Assembly: GCF_004794465.1 (NCBI RefSeq)
Contig: NZ_SSDJ01000122.1
Coordinates: 1-52,090 of the forward strand
Direction: 5' to 3'
Origin: Microbacterium sp. K24
GTDB lineage: Bacteria > Actinomycetota > Actinomycetes > Actinomycetales > Microbacteriaceae
DNA: 52,090 nt
The stretch's first letter is position 1; each line of letters opens with the position of its first letter. This document shows, piece by piece, positions 41,851 through 49,552 of the stretch. A model generated the notes under the pieces. The model saw nothing but the letters and a program-made list of their open reading frames with translations, made no database searches and was not told where the DNA came from. Position numbers and translations under genes: made by a program.

Positions 41851-44208
41851 TCAGGCCCCGACGTAAGCCGCGAGGTGCTCCCCCGTCAACGTGGATTTTT
41901 GGGATACCAAATCCGATGGGTTTCCCTCGAAGACGATCTTCCCGCCGTCGTGCCCGGCTCCCGGGCCGATGTCGATGATCCAGTCCGCGTGAGCCATGAC
42001 GGCCTGGTGGTGCTCGATCACGATCACCGTCTTGCCGGAATCGACCAGTCGATCGAGCAGCCCCAGGATCTTGTCGACATCCGCCAGGTGGAGTCCGGTC
42101 GTGGGCTCGTCGAGCACATAGATGTCGCCCTTCTCCCCCATCTGGATCGCGAGCTTGATCCTCTGCCGCTCTCCCCCGGACAGGGTCGACAGCGGCTGTC
42201 CCAACGACAGGTACCCGAGACCCACATCGTCGAGACGGCTCAGGATCGCCGTGACCGCCGGGATCTTCGCCTCCCCGTCGGAGAAGAACATTCGCGCCTC
42301 CGACACCGGCAGATCGAGGACCTCGGTGATGTCCTTGCCTGCCAGTTTGTACTCCAGCACGCTCGCCTGGAACCGCTTGCCGCCGCAGTCCTCGCACGGC
42401 GTCTCGATCGTGTCCATGAATCCGAGCTCGGTGATGATGACCCCGGCACCCTTGCACGTGGGGCAGGCGCCCTCGGAGTTCGCACTGAACAGCGCGGGCT
42501 TCACCCCGTTCACCTTCGCGAACGCCTTGCGGATCGGCTCGAGCATGCCGGTGTACGTCGCAGGGTTGCTCCTGCGCGATCCCTTGATCGCCCCCTGATC
42601 GATCGCGACCACGCCCTCGCGGCGCGACACGGAACCATGGATGAGCGAGCTCTTGCCGGACCCGGCCACGCCGGTCACGACCGTGAGCACCCCGGTCGGG
42701 ATGTCGACATCGACGTTCTGCAGGTTGTTCGCGGTCGCGCCGCGCACCTCGATGGCGCCGTTGCTCGCTCGCACGGCATCCTTCAGCTGCGCCCGATCAT
42801 CCAGATGATCGCCGGTGCGCGTGCCGCTGGATTTCAGTCCCCCGACCGTGCCCTCGAAGCAGATCTCCCCACCCGCCGCACCGGCGCCGGGACCGAGGTC
42901 GATCACATGATCGCCGATCGCGATCGTCTCGGGCTTGTGCTCGACGACGAGGACGGTGTTGCCCTTGTCTCGCAACTTCAGCAGCAGACTGTTCATGCGC
43001 TGGATGTCGTGCGGGTGCAGTCCGATCGTCGGCTCGTCGAACACGTAGGTGATGTCGGTGAGCGACGAGCCCAGGTGGCGCAGCATCTTGATGCGCTGCG
43101 CCTCTCCCCCGGAGAGCGAGCCCGATGGTCGCTCGAGACTGAGGTAGCCCAGTCCCAGTGTCACGAAAGCATCGAGGTTCGCGCTGAGGGCCTCGAGCAG
43201 CGGCCCCGCACCGGGCAGGTCGAGGTCGCGGACCCAGGCGGCGAGGTCGGTCACCTGCATGCGGCAGGCGTCGGCGATGCTGATCCCCGCGATCTTCGAC
43301 GATCGCGCGCCCTCGGTCAGCCGGGTGCCGTCGCATTCGGGGCAGCGCGCGAAGGTCGCGACCCGCTCGACGAATGCGCGGACGTGCGGCTGCAGGGCGT
43401 CGAGGTCTTTCGACAGCATCGACTTGCTGATCTTCGGGATCAGACCCTCGTAGGTCATGTTGATCCCCGAGATCTTGACCTTCGTCACCTCGCCGTAGAG
43501 GAACAGATGCCGCTGCTTCTCGGTGAACTCGGCGATCGGCTTGTCGCCGGGGTAGAACCCCGACTGTGAGAAGCCCTTCACCATCCAGCCATCGGCGGTG
43601 TATCCCGGCACCATGATCGCGCCCTCGTCGAGGGATTTCGATTCGTCGACGATCTGGGTCAGGTCGAGGTCGGACACCGATCCCCGGCCCTCGCAGCGCG
43701 GACACATGCCACCGAGGTAGATCGCATCCTTCACGATCTTCTTCTCGCCGCCGGGTCCCGTCATCACACCGCTGGCCCGCTGCGTCGGGATGTTGAACGA
43801 GAACGCCGTCGGCCCGCCGATGTACGGTGATCCGAGCTTGCTGAAGAGGATGCGGAGCATCGCGTTCGCGTCGGTCACCGTACCGACCGTCGACCGCGGG
43901 TTCGCTCCGAGACGCTCCTGGTCGACGATGATCGCGGTGGTCAGTCCCTCGAGCACGTCGACGTCGGGCCGTGGAACCGAGGGCATGAACCCCTGCACGA
44001 ACGCGCTGTACGTCTCGTCGATCATGCGTCGGGATTCGGCGGCGATCGTGTCGAAGACCAGCGAGCTCTTGCCCGACCCGGAGACGCCCGTGAACACCGT
44101 GAGACGGCGCTTCGGGATATCGACGCTGACGTCTTTCAGGTTGTTCTCCCGCGCGCCCTGCACGCGGATCAGGTCGTGGGTGTCTGCGGGATGCTCGGTG
44201 GCGGTCAT
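41851..44208 (-). CDS. Short UvrA-type ABC ATPase (UvrA paralogue, DrrC-like)
   Basis: This 785-residue protein has the two-ATPase plan of UvrA but is about 170 residues shorter than canonical UvrA, consistent with missing the UvrB-binding part. Walker A motifs are GVSGSGKSSL (about residue 40) and GVAGSGKSSL (about 520). Signatures LSGGEAQRIK and LSGGERQRIK, and zinc-type cysteines CPRC, CPEC, CPTC and CEDC, are present. Such paralogues are linked to tolerance of DNA-intercalating drugs; repair versus resistance cannot be decided here. A GAAGGA site precedes ATG. VOC and AraC genes lie upstream on the same strand. The 3' end carries an unusual duplicated tail. Confidence 0.92.
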   Translation of the reverse strand: MTATEHPADTHDLIRVQGARENNLKDVSVDIPKRRLTVFTGVSGSGKSSLVFDTIAAESRRMIDETYSAFVQGFMPSVPRPDVDVLEGLTTAIIVDQERLGANPRSTVGTVTDANAMLRILFSKLGSPYIGGPTAFSFNIPTQRASGVMTGPGGEKKIVKDAIYLGGMCPRCEGRGSVSDLDLTQIVDESKSLDEGAIMVPGYTADGWMVKGFSQSGFYPGDKPIAEFTEKQRHLFLYGEVTKVKISGINMTYEGLIPKISKSMLSKDLDALQPHVRAFVERVATFARCPECDGTRLTEGARSSKIAGISIADACRMQVTDLAAWVRDLDLPGAGPLLEALSANLDAFVTLGLGYLSLERPSGSLSGGEAQRIKMLRHLGSSLTDITYVFDEPTIGLHPHDIQRMNSLLLKLRDKGNTVLVVEHKPETIAIGDHVIDLGPGAGAAGGEICFEGTVGGLKSSGTRTGDHLDDRAQLKDAVRASNGAIEVRGATANNLQNVDVDIPTGVLTVVTGVAGSGKSSLIHGSVSRREGVVAIDQGAIKGSRRSNPATYTGMLEPIRKAFAKVNGVKPALFSANSEGACPTCKGAGVIITELGFMDTIETPCEDCGGKRFQASVLEYKLAGKDITEVLDLPVSEARMFFSDGEAKIPAVTAILSRLDDVGLGYLSLGQPLSTLSGGERQRIKLAIQMGEKGDIYVLDEPTTGLHLADVDKILGLLDRLVDSGKTVIVIEHHQAVMAHADWIIDIGPGAGHDGGKIVFEGNPSDLVSQKSTLTGEHLAAYVGA
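41892..41914. repeat. 23-base direct repeat, copy 2 (inside uvrA-like 3' end)
   Basis: Exact copy of 41820-41842, here coding for DLVSQKS in the last 20 residues of the uvrA-like protein. The two copies are 72 bases apart, in the same frame. Confidence 0.9.
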
Positions 44209-44238
44209 CGGCGTCCTTCGTTGTCGAGGCTGAAAGGG

Positions 44239-44658
44239 TCAGCTGGCCTGGTTGATACGCAGCAGGTTGCCGGCCGGGTCGCGGAAGGCGCAGTCGCGCA
44301 CGCCGTACGGCTGATCCATCGGCTCTTGGACGACGTCGGCGCCGCTCTCGACGAGGCGCTCGAAAAGGGCGTCGAGGTCGTCGCTCGCGAGCGTGAGGGC
44401 TCCGTAGCTGCCTTTCGCGATCAGCTCGAGGATCGTCTGACGCTCGACGTCGGTGATGCCGGGATCGACAGCCGGCGGATGCAGGACGATCGACGTCTCG
44501 GGCTGCCCGGCAGGACCGACGGTGAGCCAGCGGAGGCCGTCGTAGCCGACGTCGTTGCGCACCTCGAAGCCGAGCGTGTCTCGATAGAAACCGAGAGCGG
44601 CGTCGGAGTCGGTGTGCGGGAGGAAGGCGTAGTGGATGCTGATGTTCATGGTGCTCAC
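44239..44658 (-). CDS. VOC family protein
   Basis: This 139-residue vicinal-oxygen-chelate protein reads MNISIHYAFLPHTDSDAALG with FYRDTLGFEVRNDVGYDGLR, and ends DQPYGVRDCAFRDPAGNLLR. It resembles bleomycin-resistance/glyoxalase-like proteins. I take an internal ATG two codons in (44652) as equally possible. It lies between the AraC gene (4-base overlap) and the uvrA-like gene, all on the minus strand, so the three may be one operon. Function unknown; drug binding is a guess from the context. Confidence 0.87.
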   Translation of the reverse strand: MSTMNISIHYAFLPHTDSDAALGFYRDTLGFEVRNDVGYDGLRWLTVGPAGQPETSIVLHPPAVDPGITDVERQTILELIAKGSYGALTLASDDLDALFERLVESGADVVQEPMDQPYGVRDCAFRDPAGNLLRINQAS

Positions 44659-45116
44659 GTTAGATGCGCATCGGTGCGCGGTGCTTCTTGATTCCTGATC
44701 GGCCTGGTGACCTGCTTGGCCTGGAAGGACGGTATGCCCTCGACGTTGGCGGCGCGTTCACGGTACACCCGGGGTGAGACACCGACCAGTTCGGTGAATC
44801 GGGTGCTGAAGGTGCCGAGCGACGAGCACCCGACCTCGAAGCACACATCGGTCACGCTCAGGTCGCCGCGCCGCAGCAGGGCCATCGCCCGTTCGATGCG
44901 CCTGGTCATCAGATAGGAGTAGGGCGACTCGCCGTACGTCTCCCGGAACCGGCGGCTCAGGTGCCCGGCAGACATGTGCACTCCCCTGGCCAGAGCCTCG
45001 ACATCCAGCGGACGCGCGTACTCGCGATCGATGCGGTCGCGCACCTTCCGCATCACGACGAGCTCGCGCAGGCGTGCATCGTCCACGGGGGTCACGAGTC
45101 GATCCTTCCACGTCAC
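44655..45116 (-). CDS. AraC-type helix-turn-helix regulator (DNA-binding domain only)
   Basis: This 153-residue regulator consists mainly of the AraC C-terminal domain with two HTHs: YARPLDVEALARGVHMSAGH followed by LSRRFRETYGESPYSYLMTR, then LRRGDLSVTDVCFEVGCSSL followed by GTFSTRFTELVGVSPRVYRE. There is no N-terminal sensor domain, so it may be constitutive or need no ligand. GTG start at 45114-45116 within a CGTCAC repeat. It overlaps the VOC gene by 4 bases and probably activates the VOC/uvrA-like genes. Confidence 0.92.
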   Translation of the reverse strand: MTWKDRLVTPVDDARLRELVVMRKVRDRIDREYARPLDVEALARGVHMSAGHLSRRFRETYGESPYSYLMTRRIERAMALLRRGDLSVTDVCFEVGCSSLGTFSTRFTELVGVSPRVYRERAANVEGIPSFQAKQVTRPIRNQEAPRTDAHLT

Positions 45117-45135
45117 CGGGCGTCACGGGGTGACG
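45111..45135. promoter_or_regulatory. CGTCAC repeat/dyad at the AraC gene start
   Basis: CGTCAC occurs at 45111-45116 and again at 45121-45126. The second is followed by GGG and then GTGACG (45130-45135), forming a perfect dyad. The first copy contains the AraC GTG start. It is a plausible autoregulatory site; not proven. Confidence 0.4.
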
Positions 45136-45185
45136 TTCTCAGACGCTCACGCGGAACGCACTCCCCAGACGATCATGAGAGCGCT

Positions 45186-45196
45186 ACCCTGAGGGT
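45186..45196. promoter_or_regulatory. ACCCT-G-AGGGT dyad upstream of DUF308 gene
   Basis: A perfect 11-base dyad lies 36 bases before the ATG at 45233. A TACCCT box (45185-45190) overlaps its left arm and could be a -10 element, although no -35 is visible. Confidence 0.35.
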
Positions 45197-45232
45197 CATC
45201 CCCACAGGATTCTCTCAGAAAGGGTCCACATC

Positions 45233-45826
45233 ATGTCCGAAACACTCCCCACAGCGAAGTCCCTCTTCCGGTCTGTCCGCGTCGCGCTGGCCGTCTCCGG
45301 CGTCATCGCACTGGTCGCCGGCCTCGTCCTGTTGATCTGGCCCGTGAAGTCCGCGGTGATCGTGACGGCGATCTTCGCCACCTACCTGATCATCGCCGGC
45401 CTCGTCTACATCGGCCTCGCGATCTTCCACAACGCGAAGGGCGGATGGTCGCGCGTCGGTCACATCGTGCTCGGGCTCGTCTACATCGCAGCCGGCGTGA
45501 TCGCGTACCTGAATCTCGGAGCCGCTGCAGCGACGCTGGCACTCGTCGTCGTCATCTTCATCGGCATCAGCTGGATCGTCGACGGCGTCGTCTCCCTCTC
45601 CCTGCTGGGCAGCGACGGCTCGCGGGTGTGGACGCTGCTCTACGCGCTGCTGAGCATCATCGCCGGCATCATCGTGCTGTTCTCGCCGATCATCGCGGGT
45701 CTGGCGTTCTGGCTGCTGCTGGGCATCTCGCTCGTGGCGCTGGGCATCGTGCAGATCGTCCGCGCGATCACGCTCGGCCGGGACGCGAAGACGTTCACCG
45801 CCCCGCAGGAGAGCGCTGCCGCATGA
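45233..45826 (+). CDS. DUF308/HdeD-like membrane protein
   Basis: This 197-residue membrane protein has six helices in three hairpins, the HdeD/DUF308 plan. A short cytoplasmic start precedes VALAVSGVIALVAGLVLLIW, and internal repeats include IVLGLVYIAAGVIAYLNLGA and LLYALLSIIAGIIVLFSPII. HdeD is tied to acid stress in enteric bacteria; the role in actinobacteria is unknown. AGAAAGG precedes the ATG. It is divergent from the AraC gene and followed by a strong bidirectional terminator. Confidence 0.88.
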   Translation: MSETLPTAKSLFRSVRVALAVSGVIALVAGLVLLIWPVKSAVIVTAIFATYLIIAGLVYIGLAIFHNAKGGWSRVGHIVLGLVYIAAGVIAYLNLGAAAATLALVVVIFIGISWIVDGVVSLSLLGSDGSRVWTLLYALLSIIAGIIVLFSPIIAGLAFWLLLGISLVALGIVQIVRAITLGRDAKTFTAPQESAAA

Positions 45827-45835
45827 CGCACGGAG

Positions 45836-45886
45836 AACAACGATCGGCCCCGACCTGCGCGAAGCAGGTCGGGGCCGATCGTCGTT
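45836..45886. terminator. Bidirectional terminator between DUF308 and SDR genes
   Basis: A 23-base stem (45836-45858 with 45864-45886, one mismatch) and loop GCGAA. It has AAC at the 5' end and GTT at the 3' end, and GGCCCCGACC in the middle. The flanking genes converge, so it can end transcripts from both sides. Confidence 0.85.
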
Positions 45887-45899
45887 CAGGGGTGGCGTG

Positions 45900-46664
45900 C
45901 TACTCCGCGGCGAAAGCGCTCACGTCTCCGACGAGCCGAGTGTTGTCGGCGGGCACCGGGTCGATGGCGGCCTGCGCCACCTCCGCGGCGAACTCCGACA
46001 CGTTGTAAAGCCTGCCTGCCGACTCGCGACGCTCGGCGATGGCTCCCGGGTTGGCGCGCTCGAGCAGCGTCGCCGTGATCGTGCCTTCGATCATGTCGCC
46101 CGAGACGACCGTGAAGCCGATGCCCTTCTCGGCGAGGCCGGGGATGAGCTCGCGGAGGGCATCCTCGCCCGCCCGCTTCGAGAGCGCCACCGGCTCGTAC
46201 TCCGGCATCGTCGGCGTGGTGCGGATGAAGTGCGCCTGGTGACTGGTGACGAAGACGACGCGCGAGCCGTCGCCCAGGAGGGGCGTCGCTGCGTTCAGCA
46301 CGTTGAGCTGGGCGTCGCGGTTCAGCGCGAGCGCGTAGTCCTCCGCCATCCCCGACTCCATGCCGCCGGAGGCGTTCAGCACGAGCACGTCGAGTCTTCC
46401 GTACTCGGCCCGGATGGCCTCGAACATCTCGGCGACGGATGCCGGATCGGTGAGGTCGGCACCCACGACGAGTGCGCGACGGCCGAGCTCGCGCAGCTGG
46501 CCGGCGAGCTTCTCGGCACGTGGAGCCTTGTTGCGGAAGTTGATGACGACATCGGCGCCGGCCTCGGCCAGATAGCGCACGGTGTCGGCGCCGATCCCCC
46601 GCGATGAGCCGGTGACAAGGGCGACCTTGCCGTCGAGAGATCCTGCGGGAAGAACGTCGGTCAC
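45900..46664 (-). CDS. Short-chain dehydrogenase-like protein without the YxxxK tyrosine
   Basis: This 254-residue Rossmann protein of the SDR superfamily has the cofactor site VTGSSRGIGADTV at residues 17-29 and the NASGG motif near 97-101. The catalytic Lys (K163) and a Ser (S141) are identifiable, but the usual Tyr position, four before the Lys, is V159; the nearest Tyr is Y156. So it may have shifted catalysis or no classical dehydrogenase activity. GTG start at 46662-46664 with GAGGAG upstream. It is convergent with the DUF308 gene across a strong terminator. Substrate unknown. Confidence 0.86.
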   Translation of the reverse strand: MTDVLPAGSLDGKVALVTGSSRGIGADTVRYLAEAGADVVINFRNKAPRAEKLAGQLRELGRRALVVGADLTDPASVAEMFEAIRAEYGRLDVLVLNASGGMESGMAEDYALALNRDAQLNVLNAATPLLGDGSRVVFVTSHQAHFIRTTPTMPEYEPVALSKRAGEDALRELIPGLAEKGIGFTVVSGDMIEGTITATLLERANPGAIAERRESAGRLYNVSEFAAEVAQAAIDPVPADNTRLVGDVSAFAAE

Positions 46665-46784
46665 GGTGACTCCTCATGATGCGCGAGATGCCGCGATCGC
46701 ACGGCCCTTCCACACTATCAATCCGGCTCCGAGACACCCGAGAGCGTCCACGGCGCGTGATAGGTTGACCGCAAAGGAGGCCGC

Positions 46785-47258
46785 ATGAATGACTTCTCCG
46801 TCTTCATCGAACTGATCGAGAACTGGGCCTGGATCGGTTGGCTGGTCCTGATCGCACTCTTCCTCGTGATCGAGATGCTCACGCTGGACTTCACCTTCCT
46901 CATGCTCAGCTTCGGCAGCGCGATCGGCCTCGTGACCGACCTGGTCGGTCTTCCCGTATGGGCCCAGGTGATCATCGCCGCCGCCGCGGCCGCGATCTTC
47001 ATCCTGTTCCTGCGACCTCCGCTGCTGAAGCGGCTCCGGCGCGGGGAGGATCCGACGAAATCCAACGTCGACGCGCTCATCGACCTCCGCGGTGTCGCTC
47101 TTCACGACATTACCCAGATCTCCGGGCAGGTGAAGCTGAGCAACGGCGACACCTGGACCGCGCGCTCCCTCACATCCGTACCGATCCCGCAGGGCTCACC
47201 GGTCGCGATCTCCGCGATCAACGGTGCGACTGCCGTCGTCCGCCCCATCAACGACTAG
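46785..47258 (+). CDS. NfeD family membrane protein
   Basis: This 157-residue short NfeD protein has two or three N-terminal helices (residues 13-35 and 38-75) followed by a soluble OB-fold domain (about 88-157) ending VAISAINGATAVVRPI. NfeD proteins pair with SPFH/stomatin proteins in membrane microdomains. The SPFH gene follows after 9 bases. A TAGGTT box lies about 25 bases before the ATG and a strong AAAGGAGG at 46772-46779, so this gene probably begins the operon. Confidence 0.9.
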   Translation: MNDFSVFIELIENWAWIGWLVLIALFLVIEMLTLDFTFLMLSFGSAIGLVTDLVGLPVWAQVIIAAAAAAIFILFLRPPLLKRLRRGEDPTKSNVDALIDLRGVALHDITQISGQVKLSNGDTWTARSLTSVPIPQGSPVAISAINGATAVVRPIND

Positions 47259-47267
47259 GAGAACTCC

Positions 47268-48197
47268 GTGAACGACTCCTCGTTCATCCCCACCGCGATC
47301 CTCTGGATCCTGGTGGTCGCGATCATCATCTTCGTGGTGGTCACGGTCGCACGCTCCATCCGGATCATCCCGCAGGCGACCGCGGGCGTCGTGGAACGGC
47401 TCGGCCGCTACCACAAGACCCTCATGCCGGGTCTGAACCTCCTGGTCCCCTTCATCGACCGGCTCCGCCCGCTCATCGACATGCGCGAGCAGGTCGTCTC
47501 GTTCCCGCCGCAGCCCGTCATCACCGAAGACAACCTCGTCGTCTCGATCGACACCGTCGTCTACTTCCAGGTGACCGACGCCCGCGCCGCCACCTATGAG
47601 ATCGCGAACTACCTGGGAGCGGTCGAGCAGCTCACCACCACGACCCTGCGAAACGTCGTCGGTGGTCTCAACCTCGAAGAGGCTCTCACCAGTCGCGACA
47701 ACATCAACGGCCAGCTCCGCGTCGTGCTCGACGAGGCCACCGGCAAGTGGGGCATCCGCGTCGGTCGAGTCGAGCTGAAGGCCATCGATCCGCCGATCTC
47801 GATTCAGGACTCGATGGAGAAGCAGATGCGCGCAGAGCGGGACCGCCGCGCGGCCATCCTCACCGCCGAGGGCACGAAGCAGTCGGCGATCCTCGAGGCG
47901 GAAGGTGCTCGTCAGGCCGAGATCCTCCGCGCCGAGGGTGACAAGCAGGCCGCTGTGCTCCGTGCACAGGGCGAGGCCGAGGCCATCCAGAACGTCTTCA
48001 CGGCCATCCACCAGGGCGCGCCCGACGACAAGCTCCTCGCATACCAGTACCTGCAGATGCTGCCCAAGATCAGCGAGGGCCAGTCCAACAAGCTGTGGAT
48101 CATCCCGAGCGAGCTGACCGAGGCGCTCAAGGGCATCGGCAGCGCGTTCACCCCGAAGCCCGGCCAGGGGCCGAGCAACACGCTCCCCGGCGCGTGA
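47268..48197 (+). CDS. SPFH/stomatin-like membrane protein (QmcA type)
   Basis: This 309-residue protein has one N-terminal helix (residues 5-28), an SPFH domain (about 33-200; QATAGVVERLGRYHKTLMPG begins it), and a coiled coil with repeats of EGxxxAxILxAEG (residues 193-245). SPFH proteins form membrane scaffold rings that organise proteins and lipids, here probably with the adjacent NfeD. GTG start, preceded by AGGAGAAC. The stop overlaps the GDPD gene by 4 bases, so lipid-head-group hydrolysis may be co-expressed with the scaffold. Confidence 0.92.
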   Translation: MNDSSFIPTAILWILVVAIIIFVVVTVARSIRIIPQATAGVVERLGRYHKTLMPGLNLLVPFIDRLRPLIDMREQVVSFPPQPVITEDNLVVSIDTVVYFQVTDARAATYEIANYLGAVEQLTTTTLRNVVGGLNLEEALTSRDNINGQLRVVLDEATGKWGIRVGRVELKAIDPPISIQDSMEKQMRAERDRRAAILTAEGTKQSAILEAEGARQAEILRAEGDKQAAVLRAQGEAEAIQNVFTAIHQGAPDDKLLAYQYLQMLPKISEGQSNKLWIIPSELTEALKGIGSAFTPKPGQGPSNTLPGA

Positions 48198-48970
48198 CGC
48201 ACCCGTACTTCACCAAGGCGCGGCATCCCCGAGTCCTCGCCCATCGCGGTCTCATCACCGCGGCGGGCGAGGCATCCGGCGTCTGGGAGAACACCGCCGC
48301 ATCCTTCGCCGCTGCTCATGCCGCCGGTGTCGAATACATCGAGACGGACTGTCAGGTCACAGCGGACGGCGACGTGGTGCTCTTCCACGACGCGACCCTC
48401 GATCGGCTCGTCGGCGATCCGCGCGCGGTGCGAGAGGTTCGCACGAGAGAGCTGCGGAGCATCTTCGCCGATCACGGCGGTCTCCTCACCGTCGCCGAGG
48501 CGCTCAGGTCGTTCCCCCAGATCCGCTTCAACATCGATGTGAAGACGGACGCTGCCGCCGGTCTCCTCGGGCCGATCCTCGTGGACGAGACCCATCGAGT
48601 GCTCGTGACGAGCTTCTCCGACGCCAATCGCCGGGCCACCGTCGCAGCGGTCCTGCGCGCAGGCGCGGCGCTGCGGCCGGCGACGTCCGGCGGTCTTCGC
48701 ACCATCGCCACGGCGCGCGGGCTCTCGGCCGTGCGCCTCTCCCCCGGCCGCCTGCTTCGGGACATCGACGCGCTGCAGATCCCCGAACGGCGCGGCGTCC
48801 TCACGGTTCTCACACCCGCGCTCCTCCGTGCCGCGCATCGGGTCGGCGTCGAGGTGCACGTGTGGACGATCAACGATCCGGAGGCGATGCTGCGCCTTAC
48901 GCATCTCGGCGTCGATGGGATCGTGTCCGACCGGGCTGATGTCGCGCTGACGGCCCTCAACCCCCTCTGA
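48194..48970 (+). CDS. Glycerophosphodiester phosphodiesterase
   Basis: This 258-residue GDPD-fold enzyme releases glycerol 3-phosphate from glycerophosphodiesters. The HRG site is in RVLAHRGLITAAGE, the metal acid pair is in YIETDCQVTADGDVVLFHD, and the barrel closes with VHVWTINDPEAMLRL and GVDGIVSDRADVAL. No signal peptide is seen, so it is probably cytoplasmic. GTG at 48194 overlaps the SPFH stop; an in-frame upstream ATG at 48095 lies inside that gene. Confidence 0.9.
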   Translation: MTHPYFTKARHPRVLAHRGLITAAGEASGVWENTAASFAAAHAAGVEYIETDCQVTADGDVVLFHDATLDRLVGDPRAVREVRTRELRSIFADHGGLLTVAEALRSFPQIRFNIDVKTDAAAGLLGPILVDETHRVLVTSFSDANRRATVAAVLRAGAALRPATSGGLRTIATARGLSAVRLSPGRLLRDIDALQIPERRGVLTVLTPALLRAAHRVGVEVHVWTINDPEAMLRLTHLGVDGIVSDRADVALTALNPL

Positions 48971-49097
48971 GGGCACTCGACGCGCTCTATAACCTCTGGC
49001 GCTGGGATTACGCTGTGAATCCCGCCGAGAATCCGCTCGCGTGGAGCAGGCGCACAGGCTGGAGCGTTATACCTGACATCGACGAGAGGACCACAAA
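48971..49097. other. GDPD-rbpA intergenic region
   Basis: The 127 bases contain a perfect dyad GGGATT (49004-49009) N8 AATCCC (49018-49023) and a TTATAC (49067-49072) about 25 bases before the rbpA start. A GGAGC-N18-GTT arrangement (49043-49068) is only a weak match to the SigR promoter type described for Streptomyces rbpA. GAGAGGA before the ATG is the ribosome binding site. Confidence 0.4.
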
Positions 49098-49481
49098 ATG
49101 GCAGATCGCAGCCTGCGCGGCATCCGACTCGGCGCCCAGAGCCTACAGAGCGAAGAGGGCGTCGTTTTCATGGAGCGCCGCGAGACCCAATACTCCTGTG
49201 ACACATGCGGGCACGTCACGAACCTCATGTTCGCGGCAGATGCCGAGCCGCCCCAGACCTGGGAATGCCGCTCCTGTGGAGCGGACGCCCGATTGAACGT
49301 CGACGGCCAGGCCGTCACGCTCGAGGTCGCCGACGAGAAGGCTGCTCGCACCCACTGGGACATGCTGATGGAGCGTCGCACCCGTGCCGAGCTCGAAGAG
49401 CTGCTCGAGGAGCGTCTCGCCTTCATCCGCGCCCGTCGTGGCGCCGGCGAAGACCCGACCCGCGAGAAGATCGGGGCCTGA
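49098..49481 (+). CDS. rbpA: RNA polymerase-binding protein RbpA
   Basis: RbpA is an actinobacterial transcription factor that binds the principal sigma factor and RNA polymerase and stabilises the open complex. The 127-residue protein starts MADRSLRGIRLGAQSLQSEE, has the zinc-bound core with cysteine pairs in YSCDTCGHVT and WECRSCGADA, and ends with the sigma-interacting part THWDMLMERRTRAELEELLE. All parts of the family are present. ATG at 49098 has GAGAGGA about 7 bases upstream. A clear terminator follows within 50 bases, so it is probably a single-gene unit. Confidence 0.97.
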   Translation: MADRSLRGIRLGAQSLQSEEGVVFMERRETQYSCDTCGHVTNLMFAADAEPPQTWECRSCGADARLNVDGQAVTLEVADEKAARTHWDMLMERRTRAELEELLEERLAFIRARRGAGEDPTREKIGA

Positions 49482-49494
49482 CGGCCCGAACCCG

Positions 49495-49530
49495 AGAAGC
49501 AGCGGAGCTCTGACGAGCCCCGCTGCTTTT
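49495..49530 (+). terminator. Terminator after rbpA
   Basis: AAGCAGCGG (49497-49505) pairs with CCGCTGCTT (49520-49528), with inner pairs GCTC/GAGC and loop TGAC, followed by a short T-run. It also separates rbpA from the convergent oxidoreductase gene. Confidence 0.85.
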
Positions 49531-49552
49531 CTGCGTCCGGACCCGATACCCG

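Noticed and set aside
41611..43569. A 652-codon + strand frame opposite the uvrA-like gene
   Set aside because: Opposite a strongly supported ATPase; composition is that of an antisense frame.
49043..49068. A SigR-type promoter for rbpA
   Set aside because: GGAGC-N18-GTT matches only part of the -35 consensus; not strong enough to claim.
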